Assembly (NCBI GenBank): GCA_018657765.1 | Contig: JABHWM010000018.1 | Span: forward strand, 266,873 to 330,872 | Reading direction: 5' to 3' | DNA length: 64,000 bases | DNA from: Minisyncoccota bacterium | Lineage (GTDB): Bacteria > Patescibacteriota > Microgenomatia > UBA1400 > PJMF01 | Shown: piece by piece, positions 29,678-39,949 of the stretch | Layout: each line of letters starts with the position of its first letter | Position numbering within the stretch: the stretch's first letter is position 1 | The notes under the pieces: generated by a model | What the model saw: the letters and a program-made list of their open reading frames with translations, nothing else | Database searches by the model: none | What the model was told of the DNA's origin: nothing | Program-made: the position numbers and the translations under genes

Positions 29678-30349
29678 TTATTCTTTTTTAGGTTCTTCTT
29701 CAGAAGATTCTGGTTTATCTTCTTTGGTTTCTTCATCTGTTTTTTCAGCACCTTCTTCACCTTCAACTATTTCTTCTGGTTCTTCGATAACTTCTTCTTT
29801 TTGTCCTTGAACAATAACTAGTGGTTCATCTTCTCCACTATCTCCAAGAATTAAAGTTACTTTGGTAGGATCAAAGTCCAAATCTTTATAAGTAATTGTT
29901 TGACCGATTTCTGTTAAGCTCTCTGCAGAAAATACAAATTTTTCTGGAAGATCTGTTGGTAAAGCTTCAACCTCTACTGAGTCTTTAACAATAACAAGAG
30001 TTGCCTCTGCCACATCGAACTCACCTTCTATCTCAACTGGAATTTCTGTAGTAACTTTTTCTTTCAAACTTACTTGATGAAAAGAAGCGTGAATATATTT
30101 TCCAGAAATAGGATCTATCTGAACTTCTTCAATAAGAACAGGACGTTTCTTTGTTTCACCATCAACAGCCATATAAATAAGTCCACTCTCCCCGACTTCA
30201 TTATATAGGTTTAGAAAAGCTTGAGCTTCCATCTGAATAGCCAAAGATTTTCCTTCACCAAAGATATTAGCTGGAACAACTCCAGATTTACGAAGTGCTT
30301 TGAGCTTCATATCTCCTCTAGTTTGAACTGTAAAATTAGTTTGAGTCAT
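29678..30349 (-). CDS. rplY: 50S ribosomal protein bL25 (CTC form)
   Basis: LRKSGVVPANIFGEGKS; VQIDPISGKYIHASFHQV; acidic low-complexity C-terminal tail. Confidence 0.9.
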   Translation of the reverse strand: MTQTNFTVQTRGDMKLKALRKSGVVPANIFGEGKSLAIQMEAQAFLNLYNEVGESGLIYMAVDGETKKRPVLIEEVQIDPISGKYIHASFHQVSLKEKVTTEIPVEIEGEFDVAEATLVIVKDSVEVEALPTDLPEKFVFSAESLTEIGQTITYKDLDFDPTKVTLILGDSGEDEPLVIVQGQKEEVIEEPEEIVEGEEGAEKTDEETKEDKPESSEEEPKKE

Positions 30350-30934
30350 TTTATTTCTTTCTTTTATTAAAAATCAATTATTATTCTTTATATCGCTTTT
30401 TTATTTCAAAAAAACCAGGCGTACATTGTATCATACCTTTACTGGAGTTATAACCAAAAATAATCTTTAAGAAAATATAAATGCTAACTATGTATAAATA
30501 TATCAATCTATAAAACAAAACATTTGGCGAAAATATTTATTGTTTTAATTGATACATCGCTCTAAATACTATAGAGAAATTAAACTCACGTGAAATTAAA
30601 TTTAGCAAATAGAGACAAAAAGAAAGATTTTTTACTCAAGTAAAGACTATTTTTAATACTGATTTTAATAGTCCGCGTCAGGTTAATGTCAGATTAGTAT
30701 GATATAAGCAAATGGATTTAGAATTCAAATTCTAAAAACCTGAAATAAAACTGAAATATATTTAACAAAATTAGTTTTAGTTAGTAGAGATATCTCCATG
30801 AATAGACTAGATAAAACTCCACTAAAAAAACTTTAAAAACACCTAGAACTAGGTTTAATTATGTGATTAGATCTATAAAATATTTAAAATAAAAATAACT
30901 TAAATTCAGAAGATTAAAAAAAGGAATATAAAGA

Positions 30935-33889
30935 TTATCTATTCTGCAAACTTACTCCAACAAAATAATGATCATCTTCAGAAGAAATAAACTCCAAAGT
31001 ATCCCCTACCAACTCCCCTTGTGGAGCAATTAAAGTAGGTTTTTTGCCAGGAAAATATAAAGTTGTTTGTAGTTGGTCTCTTTCAATACCTGGTTGTTTT
31101 TGGTCAAATAAAAGGAATGAAAATGGTTCATCAGAGACCTTTTCTGTTTCATAAGTATATTGAACAGTGATGATTGAATCTTTAGGCACTTCAACAGGAA
31201 TACCCACAACCTTTCTTTCTTTATCCACATAGACACTTGCTAGTCCCCCATCAATCTTTTTACCATCAACCAGAACCTCTTTAGGCTGAGTGTTTTTACC
31301 AGATATAAACCTGAGATACATTTTATAACTTCCTAGAGGCCATCCATCAGATTTTGCTGTATTTTTATAAACAATAGTTCTCACGTGGCTAATATTCTTT
31401 CCTGTAAAATCAATTCTTTCTTGAATATCTCTGTGTATATACTCATTTACTCTGTTCAAACCAATGTTAGTTTCTATCTGGTACATTTGATTTACGATAC
31501 AATTAGTTTGAGGAAATCGTTGTGGACAAACTGGGGAAATCACTTCTCCATTCCAGCCGAGTTCTTTTAATATTTTTGAGTTATTTTCATCAAAAATACT
31601 CAATAAAATGTTCTTTTTCTCTAAACCATCTATTAATGACACTACTAACTCCCCTGCTTGATCTGGTTCTAGATTTTTTAAAGCCTGAAAAAATTGGGTA
31701 TAAACTACAAAAGAATAATCTTTTTGGGATGGATCATCCTGAACAAACTCATCATCTGAATGGAACTCTACCCTTTCCAAGAGATTTTCTTTAGTCAAAA
31801 TCTCTTGATATTCTGGAATCTCTAAGCTATCTATAGACTTGATTAAATCTTGTAAAACAAGGTAATTGATAGCAAACACACCATCTACTTGTTTTTTGAG
31901 AGATTCTTTTATAAACCAGGCTACCCTTTTGGCAGTTGTTGGAAAATCAGGATCCCAATTACTATCTCTCATAAACCAATTCTTCTCTCCTAGATACTTC
32001 TGAAGTTCAACTGGAGACTCAACTACTCCAGGTAGTCTTGAATCCACCTCATTAGTATTAAAAACTTGAGAATCAATCAATAAACCTTTATCAAAAGTAA
32101 GTAAAACAAAACCTTGTATAAAACCACCTGTTGGTCTTATTTCTAGATTATTTTGTAATAAAACAGCATAGGTTTTTTTACCATTTCCTCCAAAAACATC
32201 AGTGAAAAAAGATGGTAGCTTCTGAGTAAGAGCTATTTTCTTTCTATATGTTTCTAAAAAAGAACTCCATTTTTTCTGTTCTTCTGTCTCTTCTGGATAA
32301 AGATAAAAAAGAGCTTCTTCTACTCCAGATATTTGAGTCTCAATACTCTCAGAAATTTCTATTATCTCTTGAGGAAAAACAGCTACAGTATCACCATTAC
32401 CTAAAACTCCCAAAGAATACTGTTTTATTTTGTTTTCAAGTTCTACTTGAGACAATTGAAGCTGTTCAAAATCTTGAAATAAATTGGCAATTATTGACTT
32501 TTCTAATAAAACTTCCCCAAGTAAATTCTCATAACTAGAAATTTGTTTATCTAGAGAATCAGGCCAAAAACCTGTTTTATATTGAGTATAGTTTTGAGGT
32601 GTATTTTTGGAAAAATACTGTAAAAAATCTTTTTTAGCAAAGAAAAGAGTTGTTTCCAACATAATCCAAAGAGCAAGTATTATCCCACCCAATATCATCA
32701 CCCCTACCCCACCAAAGAAAAGGATTTTATTTTTCTTTGATTTTTCTGAGATCTTTTTTACTATTTTAACCTTCTCATCCATTCTTTTTACTTTTTTACT
32801 ACTTCTTTTTTCTTTAAAAAGACGTGAGAGCTCTCCTTCTACTTGGTTTTGCTTTTGTTTTTTTATGTTTTTAGACTGATATATAGGTTTTTCTTCCTCT
32901 TTTAGACCAGGTGAGTTTTTATCACCAACCATGAATTTATCATTAGTTCTATTCAAAGACTGTTTTTCCATCTCTAACAAGCTTTTAGAGGTATTTTGAG
33001 AGGCACTATCTTCTTGTTTTTTTATTTCATTTTTATCTGTTTCAATATTTTGGGCTTTTATAGAAACTTCTTGGAGAACCTTTTCAGAAATAGAGTGGGG
33101 GAGTTCCCTTATTTTATTAATCCATTGATCTTTATTTTGAATAAATAAATCTATGTTTTCTTTAATATTACTCGATATTTTAACCGTTAAAAAAGAGGAT
33201 AAGTCCAAAGACTTTCTTTCCGCTTCTATAGGAATTATTTCTAAATATTCTTTGTAATATGTTGAAAAAATCTTTGTAAAATAATCAAGACTCTTGGTAC
33301 TTAAAGCTGTTTTACCTTGAATAATAACTTTTTGATTAGTGTGAGGTTTAAAAAGAGCTGTTTTTATAGTTTCAACAACCCCTTTTAGATCTGTATAAAA
33401 AGCTTCTTTCTCTGGGTCAAAAAGAACACTTTTATCAAGACCCTGTAGGGAAGTTTTTAGGATAACTGGAATAAATTCTGGAGCAAAAAAATCTCTGATA
33501 AGAAAAAATTGAGCTTGAGGAAAATCTTCTAGAATAGAAGTTAAATGTTTCTCAGAATCTAGTTGAGAATTTTCTTCAAATGGAAAAGTAAATTTTTCAG
33601 GTAAAACTCCAACAATAACGACTGGAACATTAGAAATTTTCTTCAATAAGTTTTGAATATTTTTAAGACTTTTTTTGCTATTAAAATCAACCCACCAGAC
33701 TATTTTATAAATATTTTTATTATTAAAAGAATCAATATCCAAATGATTCAGCTCTTGTTTTGATAAAAGCCAAGTTTCTATTTGATACTCTTGAAAAGAT
33801 TCTTTAATTTCCTCTAAAAACGGCAAATATTCACCCAAAAGTAGAACACTAGGATTTTCCGAGACAACTTGTGTGCGAAATGAAGACAT
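30935..33889 (-). CDS. DUF4012 domain-containing membrane protein
   Basis: TYAVLLQNNLEIRPTGGFIQGFVLLTFDKGLLID; DSNWDPDFPTTAKRVAWF; central TM. Confidence 0.85.
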   Translation of the reverse strand: MSSFRTQVVSENPSVLLLGEYLPFLEEIKESFQEYQIETWLLSKQELNHLDIDSFNNKNIYKIVWWVDFNSKKSLKNIQNLLKKISNVPVVIVGVLPEKFTFPFEENSQLDSEKHLTSILEDFPQAQFFLIRDFFAPEFIPVILKTSLQGLDKSVLFDPEKEAFYTDLKGVVETIKTALFKPHTNQKVIIQGKTALSTKSLDYFTKIFSTYYKEYLEIIPIEAERKSLDLSSFLTVKISSNIKENIDLFIQNKDQWINKIRELPHSISEKVLQEVSIKAQNIETDKNEIKKQEDSASQNTSKSLLEMEKQSLNRTNDKFMVGDKNSPGLKEEEKPIYQSKNIKKQKQNQVEGELSRLFKEKRSSKKVKRMDEKVKIVKKISEKSKKNKILFFGGVGVMILGGIILALWIMLETTLFFAKKDFLQYFSKNTPQNYTQYKTGFWPDSLDKQISSYENLLGEVLLEKSIIANLFQDFEQLQLSQVELENKIKQYSLGVLGNGDTVAVFPQEIIEISESIETQISGVEEALFYLYPEETEEQKKWSSFLETYRKKIALTQKLPSFFTDVFGGNGKKTYAVLLQNNLEIRPTGGFIQGFVLLTFDKGLLIDSQVFNTNEVDSRLPGVVESPVELQKYLGEKNWFMRDSNWDPDFPTTAKRVAWFIKESLKKQVDGVFAINYLVLQDLIKSIDSLEIPEYQEILTKENLLERVEFHSDDEFVQDDPSQKDYSFVVYTQFFQALKNLEPDQAGELVVSLIDGLEKKNILLSIFDENNSKILKELGWNGEVISPVCPQRFPQTNCIVNQMYQIETNIGLNRVNEYIHRDIQERIDFTGKNISHVRTIVYKNTAKSDGWPLGSYKMYLRFISGKNTQPKEVLVDGKKIDGGLASVYVDKERKVVGIPVEVPKDSIITVQYTYETEKVSDEPFSFLLFDQKQPGIERDQLQTTLYFPGKKPTLIAPQGELVGDTLEFISSEDDHYFVGVSLQNR

Positions 33890-34125
33890 AGACAGATATA
33901 TTCCATTGTATGGATTTAAAGAGAGATTGGAAAGGAGAGATTAAATGATTGTTAGCGCTTTTTAAAAACATCATTTTAATAGACCTATAATTGACTATTA
34001 TTACAAATCATATTATAATAAATGAGTGTTTTTAAATAAAATAACTTTAAATGCAAGATTATTTTTATTTTTTAATACAAGATTGTTCTTTTTAAGAAAG
34101 TCATACACCGAGGAGGTGATAACTA

Positions 34126-34281
34126 ATGGAAGATCAGAGTCCACTTAAAAACTCTTTTAGACTTTTACTAGAAGGTGGAGTGATTGTGGCTGTATTTGGC
34201 CTTTCAGCAGCACTATCTGCTGAATTAATAGGATTGCCTTTATATACAGCCCTTAGGCTTCTTTATGGTTTTAAAAAATAA
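34126..34281 (+). CDS. Small membrane protein (51 aa: MEDQSPLKNSFRLLLEGGVIVAVFGLSAALSAELIGLPLYTALRLLYGFKK)
   Basis: Strong SD AGGAGGTGAT 5 nt upstream; terminator follows; one hydrophobic span. Confidence 0.65.
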   Translation: MEDQSPLKNSFRLLLEGGVIVAVFGLSAALSAELIGLPLYTALRLLYGFKK

Positions 34282-34291
34282 AGAAAGAACA

Positions 34292-34323
34292 AAAAAGGCA
34301 CTTCTTAACAGGAGTGCCTTTTT
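34292..34323 (+). terminator. Rho-independent terminator (bidirectional-looking)
   Basis: aaaaaggcact...agtgccttttt inverted repeat. Confidence 0.85.
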
Positions 34324-34335
34324 ACATTTTTTTTT

Positions 34336-34785
34336 CTACTCTGAATAAGCATCCATAGCTTGATTTGCCAATAAGTCTGCTTCTTTATTTTTATCACGAA
34401 GTACATGTTTTATTTTTATAGGGTAGGGGAGAGACTCTATAATTCTCCAGGATTTTATAACAAATGTCTGTAAACGAGCTTCTTTTACTCTCCAGTTTTT
34501 ATTTACTTGTTCAACAACTAGTTTTGAATCTAGAAACAAAGTAACTGACTCTATCTTTTCTTTTTTTGAAAACTCAGCTAACCACTCTAAAGCTTCAACA
34601 AAAGCCATATATTCTGATTCATTATTTGTTTTTTTACCAAAAAAAGAACTTTTTTCAAAAACAACAGATCCTTCTGTAGTCTTAACAAAAACACCACCAC
34701 CAGCTATTCCTGGATTTCCTCTAGCACCGCCATCTGTATAAATCTCTAAATTCATGTTTTTAGTTTTCTTCAGAACTTTCGTCAA
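34336..34785 (-). CDS. rnhA: Ribonuclease HI-like protein
   Basis: LEIYTDGGARGNPGIAGGGV; NNESEYMAFVEALEWL; LDSKLVVEQVNKNW; DKNKEADLLANQAMD. Confidence 0.92.
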   Translation of the reverse strand: MTKVLKKTKNMNLEIYTDGGARGNPGIAGGGVFVKTTEGSVVFEKSSFFGKKTNNESEYMAFVEALEWLAEFSKKEKIESVTLFLDSKLVVEQVNKNWRVKEARLQTFVIKSWRIIESLPYPIKIKHVLRDKNKEADLLANQAMDAYSE

Positions 34786-35275
34786 TATTTTCTTCTATTT
34801 CTTCTGAAATAGCTTCTTTAATACGAATAACTAAAATTCTGCCATAAGCATCATCTTCTGAAAAGGTTTCAATATCACTAAAATCTTCATTCTCTCCAAT
34901 AGTGGAGTGAATCAAAAATCTCTCATAAGAATTCAAGTTATTAAAAACATATTCTCTACCTGTTTCTCTTACTTTTTCTGCAATAGAAAGAGCTTTTTCT
35001 TGAAGACGAACTTCTTTTTCTTTTTTATAACCATTAATATCAATAGTGAGACGCTCTTTTTCATCTATTTCATCTTGATGAGCCAAACGAACCAAAATCT
35101 CTAGAGCATCTAGAGTTTCACCTTTAGCACCGATAAAATGTTTCGCGTTCTCTTCAGGTAAAATAACATTCAAATAAATCTTATCTCCCTCTTTTGTTTC
35201 TTCAAAAGAAATATCTGATTCTTCTAGTTCATAGAAGTCAAAAATACGAATGATTCTGTCTTTAATTTTTTGCAT
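34760..35275 (-). CDS. jag: Jag/KhpB-like KH-R3H RNA-binding protein
   Basis: FIGAKGETLDALEILVRLA (KH); R3H-like LNSYERFLIHSTI; position after yidC. Confidence 0.9.
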   Translation of the reverse strand: MQKIKDRIIRIFDFYELEESDISFEETKEGDKIYLNVILPEENAKHFIGAKGETLDALEILVRLAHQDEIDEKERLTIDINGYKKEKEVRLQEKALSIAEKVRETGREYVFNNLNSYERFLIHSTIGENEDFSDIETFSEDDAYGRILVIRIKEAISEEIEENIDESSEEN

Positions 35276-35323
35276 TATTTATTTATACCCTTTTGAATTT
35301 TATATATTAAAGGGTTTTACCTT

Positions 35324-36070
35324 TCAGTTACGGTTTGTTACGAACCTATTATAATAAATTTTTAAACCACCAAGTCCAGAAACAAAGTATTGTTGACCAA
35401 TACTAAAGACTGTACTTATTACCCAATAAAGAGCTAATCCAGAAGGAAAACGAGAAGCTAAAACACCCATCATGACAGGCATGATAAAGATCATTTGCTG
35501 TTGCATAGTGGCTGCCATATCAGCAGTATTTTCTTCTTTTTTATTTAATTTTTGAACTTTTTTACTTTTACTTTTATTTGGAACAATGTCTCTAACTTCA
35601 CCACCTGGGGAGACCATTAAAGAAAGAATTAACTGTGTAACACCAGCTAAAATAGGTAAAATATAAGTAGAATCTGGTTGACTCAAGTTAAACCAAAAAA
35701 ACTGAATATCCTGTCCATCTGGAATTCCTCCAGAAAGAAAAGAAGTCATTGCTCTATAGAGAACTATAATCACAAAAAATTGAAGAAGTTGAGGTATACA
35801 TCCTGCTACAGGATTTGCATTATATTTTTGATATAACTCCATTTGAGCTTGTTGAAGTTTTTTCTTGTTTTTTCCGTATTTTTTAGTTAATTTTTTTAGT
35901 TCTGGTTGAAGTTCTTTTAGTTTTTGTTGAGCCTTTATAGAAGACATTGTCAAAGGAAAAATAGCAGCTTTTGTCAAAAGCGTAAAAGCAACAATTGACC
36001 AACCCAAACTACCCAATATTTCACTAAGAAAAACTAAAAAACGAATGCTTTGTTCTATTAAGTAACCCAT
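35324..36070 (-). CDS. yidC: Membrane protein insertase YidC
   Basis: GSLGWSIVAFTLLTKAAIFPLTMSSIKAQQKLKELQPELKKL; NPVAGCIPQLLQFFVIIVLYRA; FPSGLALYWVISTVFSIGQQYF. Confidence 0.95.
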   Translation of the reverse strand: MGYLIEQSIRFLVFLSEILGSLGWSIVAFTLLTKAAIFPLTMSSIKAQQKLKELQPELKKLTKKYGKNKKKLQQAQMELYQKYNANPVAGCIPQLLQFFVIIVLYRAMTSFLSGGIPDGQDIQFFWFNLSQPDSTYILPILAGVTQLILSLMVSPGGEVRDIVPNKSKSKKVQKLNKKEENTADMAATMQQQMIFIMPVMMGVLASRFPSGLALYWVISTVFSIGQQYFVSGLGGLKIYYNRFVTNRN

Positions 36071-36079
36071 AAAATTCCT

Positions 36080-36286
36080 TTACCAACAAGTAACTAGGCG
36101 TAAAAGCCCCTTTATCGATCCAACGATTGTACCATGTCTTTCTATTTGTGCTTGAGTATATCTACTACAAGTAGGAGTGTGTTTACACTTACTACTAAAT
36201 CCAAAAATACTATAAAAAATTTGATGTTTAAATGTACCTAGAGATTGATATGTTTTGAAGAGAAATTTTCTAAATATTTTGGACAT
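36080..36286 (-). CDS. yidD: Membrane protein insertion efficiency factor YidD
   Basis: CKHTPTCSRYTQAQIERHGTIVGSIKGLLRLVTCW. Confidence 0.92.
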   Translation of the reverse strand: MSKIFRKFLFKTYQSLGTFKHQIFYSIFGFSSKCKHTPTCSRYTQAQIERHGTIVGSIKGLLRLVTCW

Positions 36287-36305
36287 GTTTTTTTAAATAA
36301 AATGT

Positions 36306-36719
36306 TTATTTTGAAGTTTTATTTATCTTTTTAAAAGAATCTAATATAAACTTTTCTATCTCTATTAAATCTTTTTTTATAATTTGTTTTTTTTCTTCAG
36401 TAATTTTCCCTTTAGAAGTCACTCTAAAAATAGCTCTTAATTTTTTAGTTTCTAAATTTATAAGATATTTTGGAATATGATTAAAAAAGAAACGCTTATA
36501 AGCATTTCTATCTACAGCTAATACTACTTTTTTCTTGGGTACTATTACTGCAAACTGATTTTCATCAGCTTTACTATTGAAATCAAAATTAACAGTAAAA
36601 TTTGAAGTTTTAAAATAAAATTCAGAAAATATTTTCTTTGTTTCTAAATCTCTTAGATTGAGTTTTTTTGACTTTGATAACATAAAATAGACCAATTGAT
36701 TTAAAAGTCTATTATACAA
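36306..36719 (-). CDS. rnpA: Ribonuclease P protein component
   Basis: Basic protein with AVDRNAYKRFFF (RNR-like motif) between rpmH and yidD. Confidence 0.82.
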   Translation of the reverse strand: MYNRLLNQLVYFMLSKSKKLNLRDLETKKIFSEFYFKTSNFTVNFDFNSKADENQFAVIVPKKKVVLAVDRNAYKRFFFNHIPKYLINLETKKLRAIFRVTSKGKITEEKKQIIKKDLIEIEKFILDSFKKINKTSK

Positions 36720-36746
36720 AAAATTAAGAATAAAAAATTATAAAAA

Positions 36747-36902
36747 CTAGACTTTTTTAATAACAGTAAGTTTTTTTCTACCTTTATTACGTCTGCGTTT
36801 AAGTACTAAACGGCCAGCTGCTGTAGACATTCTTTTCAAAAACCCATGAGTTCTAAGTCTTTTTTTCTTTTTTGGTTGCCAAGTGCGTTTTGTCTTTGCC
36901 AT
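36747..36902 (-). CDS. rpmH: 50S ribosomal protein bL34
   Basis: Translated by hand: [51 protein letters not shown]; absent from the ORF track because it is short. Confidence 0.96.
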   Translation of the reverse strand: MAKTKRTWQPKKKKRLRTHGFLKRMSTAAGRLVLKRRRNKGRKKLTVIKKV

Positions 36903-36910
36903 AGGCGAGG

Positions 36911-36916
36911 ATTATA
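36911..36916 (-). promoter_or_regulatory. -10 box (TGATATAAT) 8 nt upstream of the rpmH ATG
   Basis: Reverse complement TGATATAAT-CCTCGCCT-ATG. Confidence 0.7.
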
Positions 36917-36944
36917 TCATAATTTAAAGAATTTTATGACTAAT

Positions 36945-38054
36945 TTATGATTGATTTGTTCTGAAAGGCATCACAATATATAAATAATCTTTTTCATTAG
37001 GAAACTCCAAAGCTACTGGTTTCAAACTTTCATTCATTTTAAAAATTATCTCACCCTCTTTTTGAGTATTTAAAAAATCAAGTAAATATGTAGCATTAAA
37101 GGCTATTTCTTGAGGTTCTCCATCATATTTAATAACTATTTCACCAGAATATTCTCCTGAAGAAGGGGATTGTGCTGTTACTTTGATCAAATCTTTTTCT
37201 AAAAATAATCTAACAATATTAGAACTTTCTTTGGCAAATAGAAAAGCTCTTTTTACCTGAGTTACTAGATCTTTAAGATCTAGTTTTATTGAATGAATAA
37301 ATTCTTCTGGAATTATTTTTTTATAAGGTGGGTAATCTCCTTCAATCAATCTGACATAAATTTTGATTCCATCAACGATAAAAAGAACTTGTTTCAGCTC
37401 TTCAGCTATTTTAAAATCAACTGTTTCAGAGTCTGACTGGTTCATCATTCTGAAAACTTCATTCAACGCTTTTACTGGCACTAATAAGTCTTTTTCTAAT
37501 CCTTTAATTTGCTGTGGATATTTTAAAGTAGCCAATCTGTAACCATCTGTGGCAGCAATTTCTAGTTTATCTTTTTGAAAAGAAAAGAGTAGAGAAGTTA
37601 ATATCGGCCTGGTTTGATCTTGAGCTGCCGCAAAAGTTATATATTTATCTAATTTCTGTAAAAGATCTTTTGGAAGAGAGTGGGTTTCTCCTGTAACAAT
37701 AGGAAATTGAGGATATTCTTCGGTTGATTGAAACGGCAATGAGCTTTTACTCTTGTTATAGGCAATTACTAAAGAAGTATCTTTTTGCTGAATCTTAATA
37801 TCACCAGCTGAAAAAGAGAAAACCAAGTTTTTAAAGATATCACCCAGAACAACACATTCTCCTTCTGTTTCTATAACTGCTGGGATAGTGCTTTTGATTC
37901 CCAAAAATAAATCTGTTGCTGCCAAAGTTAAAGTATTATTTTCTGCCTTTAAATAAATAGAAGACAAAATAGGTAATTGAGGTTTACTAGGAATTGCTTT
38001 TTGTAAACTAGTTAGAGCTGCTTTTAGATTTTCTTGTAAAACTGTTATTTTCAT
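36945..38054 (-). CDS. dnaN: DNA polymerase III beta subunit (sliding clamp)
   Basis: MKITVLQENLKAALTSLQKAIPSKPQLPILSSIYLKA; TDGYRLA; C-terminal YIVMPFR. Confidence 0.95.
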   Translation of the reverse strand: MKITVLQENLKAALTSLQKAIPSKPQLPILSSIYLKAENNTLTLAATDLFLGIKSTIPAVIETEGECVVLGDIFKNLVFSFSAGDIKIQQKDTSLVIAYNKSKSSLPFQSTEEYPQFPIVTGETHSLPKDLLQKLDKYITFAAAQDQTRPILTSLLFSFQKDKLEIAATDGYRLATLKYPQQIKGLEKDLLVPVKALNEVFRMMNQSDSETVDFKIAEELKQVLFIVDGIKIYVRLIEGDYPPYKKIIPEEFIHSIKLDLKDLVTQVKRAFLFAKESSNIVRLFLEKDLIKVTAQSPSSGEYSGEIVIKYDGEPQEIAFNATYLLDFLNTQKEGEIIFKMNESLKPVALEFPNEKDYLYIVMPFRTNQS

Positions 38055-38099
38055 TTATTTCCTTAAAAGTATGTATTTTTTTTCTTTCTTCCTATGTAT

Positions 38100-38343
38100 A
38101 TATATATGCAGTAATAGTAATAATAGAAGCTGTTGATAAGTGGAAAAGCCAACGTTTTTTCCTCTAGTTATTATACGAAAAACATTGTGTATTTACCAGC
38201 TTTAGCTTTCTTTATAACTTTGTGTATTGTGAAGGAAAACTATGTGGAAAGCGACTGCTTATTCACAAATTAAAAAAGTTATTATTAGTTTTCAACCATC
38301 TTTACACAGACTTATTAACAGACTTTTCCACAATTGTGTATAA
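38100..38343. other. Candidate oriC component in the dnaA-dnaN intergenic region
   Basis: DnaA box-like TTATTCACA (38259-38267) and TGTGTATAA (38335-38343, reverse of TTATACACA), plus several ttgtgtatt/tttccaca near-matches in AT-rich DNA. Confidence 0.6.
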
Positions 38344-39876
38344 CTAACGCTTAGAAACAGCAGTTAGTGATATTCTTAGAGCAGAAATATCTTGTTTTAT
38401 CAATGTTTCTTCTTTTATTTCCTTTTCTATTTTATTAATAGCATGCAACACACTAGTATGATCTCTCCCCGAGAACCATTTTCCAATTTCTTCTAAAGGC
38501 ATATTTAACTCTTTTCTCAAGATATACATTGCCACATGTCTAGCAGTAACTATATCTTTAACTCTTCTTCTTCCTTTAACAGCACTCTGTTTTATTCTAT
38601 AGTGATTAGCTACTATTTTTATAACCTCTTGAGGTTTAACCCTAATAACAGGAGTTTTAATCATTGTTACTTCTGATTTTAATAATGATTGAATTAATTC
38701 TTCATTTATAGTTTTATTTTTTAGTTCTACCTCTGAACGAATGAGTTTAACTATCCCTTCAATTCTTCTAGCTCCATCTACTTTTGATGAGATTAATTGA
38801 GCTAACTCCATAGGAAGATCAATCTTATTAGCCTGGGCTTTAATTAATAAAATAGCTGTTCTCAATTCAAAAGAAGGCTGTTGAATATCAATCATTAGAC
38901 CTGCTTCAAATCTGGATCTAAGTCTAGATTCTAATAAATTAATTTCATGAGGAGGCTTATCAGAAGTAAGAATTACTTGAGAAGCTTGTTTTGTAAGAGC
39001 ATTAAAAGTGTGAAAAAATTCTTCTTGCACCGCATTTTTACCAGCAATAAACTGGATATCATCTATTAAAAGAATATCTGTATTTCTATATTTTTTCTTA
39101 AAATCAAAAGCTTTCTTTTTTTGGATAGCATTAATGATTTCATTAGTAAATTCTTCTCCTGTACAGTAGATCATGTTTGTTTCTGGAGATTGTTTCAGAA
39201 TATTATTACCAATAGATTGCATCAGATGAGTTTTACCAACACCAACACCTCCATAAAGGAATAGAGGATTATATGCTACTCCGGGGTTATTAGAGACAGC
39301 TGTAGCGGCTGCATGAGCCATTTCATTAGTAGTAGAGACAGCAAAAGTTTTGAAGTTATAGTCTTGTCTCAAACCAATTCTTTTAGCTGCTGTTTTAGAT
39401 CTATCTTGAAAACTAGCTTGCAAGTTATGTGCAGAAAATAATTCATCTACTGTAGGTGATGAATTATTATTAGAAAAAGCCAAGAGATTATCTGTTTTCT
39501 TTTTTTTAGGAGAACTCAAGTTATCTGCTGGGTTATTTTTATCTTTGTCTTTTGTTTTTGAGGTATCTTCTTTTTTCTGAGTAAAAGCCAATGGATTACC
39601 AATAATAAATTCAATATCAACTGTTTTATTAAGATTTTTTTCTAAAGTCTCTTTTAACTGGGTATATAGGTTTTTTTTAAGATTAGTGGCATGAAAAGCA
39701 GTAGAGCAAGTAATTGTAGCTAAAGCTTGATTTTGTTGATCTATTTCTACTTTGGTCAAAGGATTTGAAACAATCCAAGTATTAAAAACAGCTGGAGTTA
39801 GCTGTGTTTTTAAACTATTTTGACTAGCTTTCCAGATTTCAGTAATCTCACTTTCAGAAAGTGTTTGAGTAAACAT
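38344..39876 (-). CDS. dnaA: Chromosomal replication initiator protein DnaA
   Basis: NPLFLYGGVGVGKTHLMQSIGN; DILLIDDIQFIAGKN; domain IV RRVKDIVTARHVAMYI and GRDHTSVLHA. Confidence 0.97.
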   Translation of the reverse strand: MFTQTLSESEITEIWKASQNSLKTQLTPAVFNTWIVSNPLTKVEIDQQNQALATITCSTAFHATNLKKNLYTQLKETLEKNLNKTVDIEFIIGNPLAFTQKKEDTSKTKDKDKNNPADNLSSPKKKKTDNLLAFSNNNSSPTVDELFSAHNLQASFQDRSKTAAKRIGLRQDYNFKTFAVSTTNEMAHAAATAVSNNPGVAYNPLFLYGGVGVGKTHLMQSIGNNILKQSPETNMIYCTGEEFTNEIINAIQKKKAFDFKKKYRNTDILLIDDIQFIAGKNAVQEEFFHTFNALTKQASQVILTSDKPPHEINLLESRLRSRFEAGLMIDIQQPSFELRTAILLIKAQANKIDLPMELAQLISSKVDGARRIEGIVKLIRSEVELKNKTINEELIQSLLKSEVTMIKTPVIRVKPQEVIKIVANHYRIKQSAVKGRRRVKDIVTARHVAMYILRKELNMPLEEIGKWFSGRDHTSVLHAINKIEKEIKEETLIKQDISALRISLTAVSKR

Positions 39877-39949
39877 TTATTCCTTATATAGGGCAGAGAT
39901 ATATTTATTTAATTTGTTTTTTATAAAATCTTTGGGACAGATTAAGACT

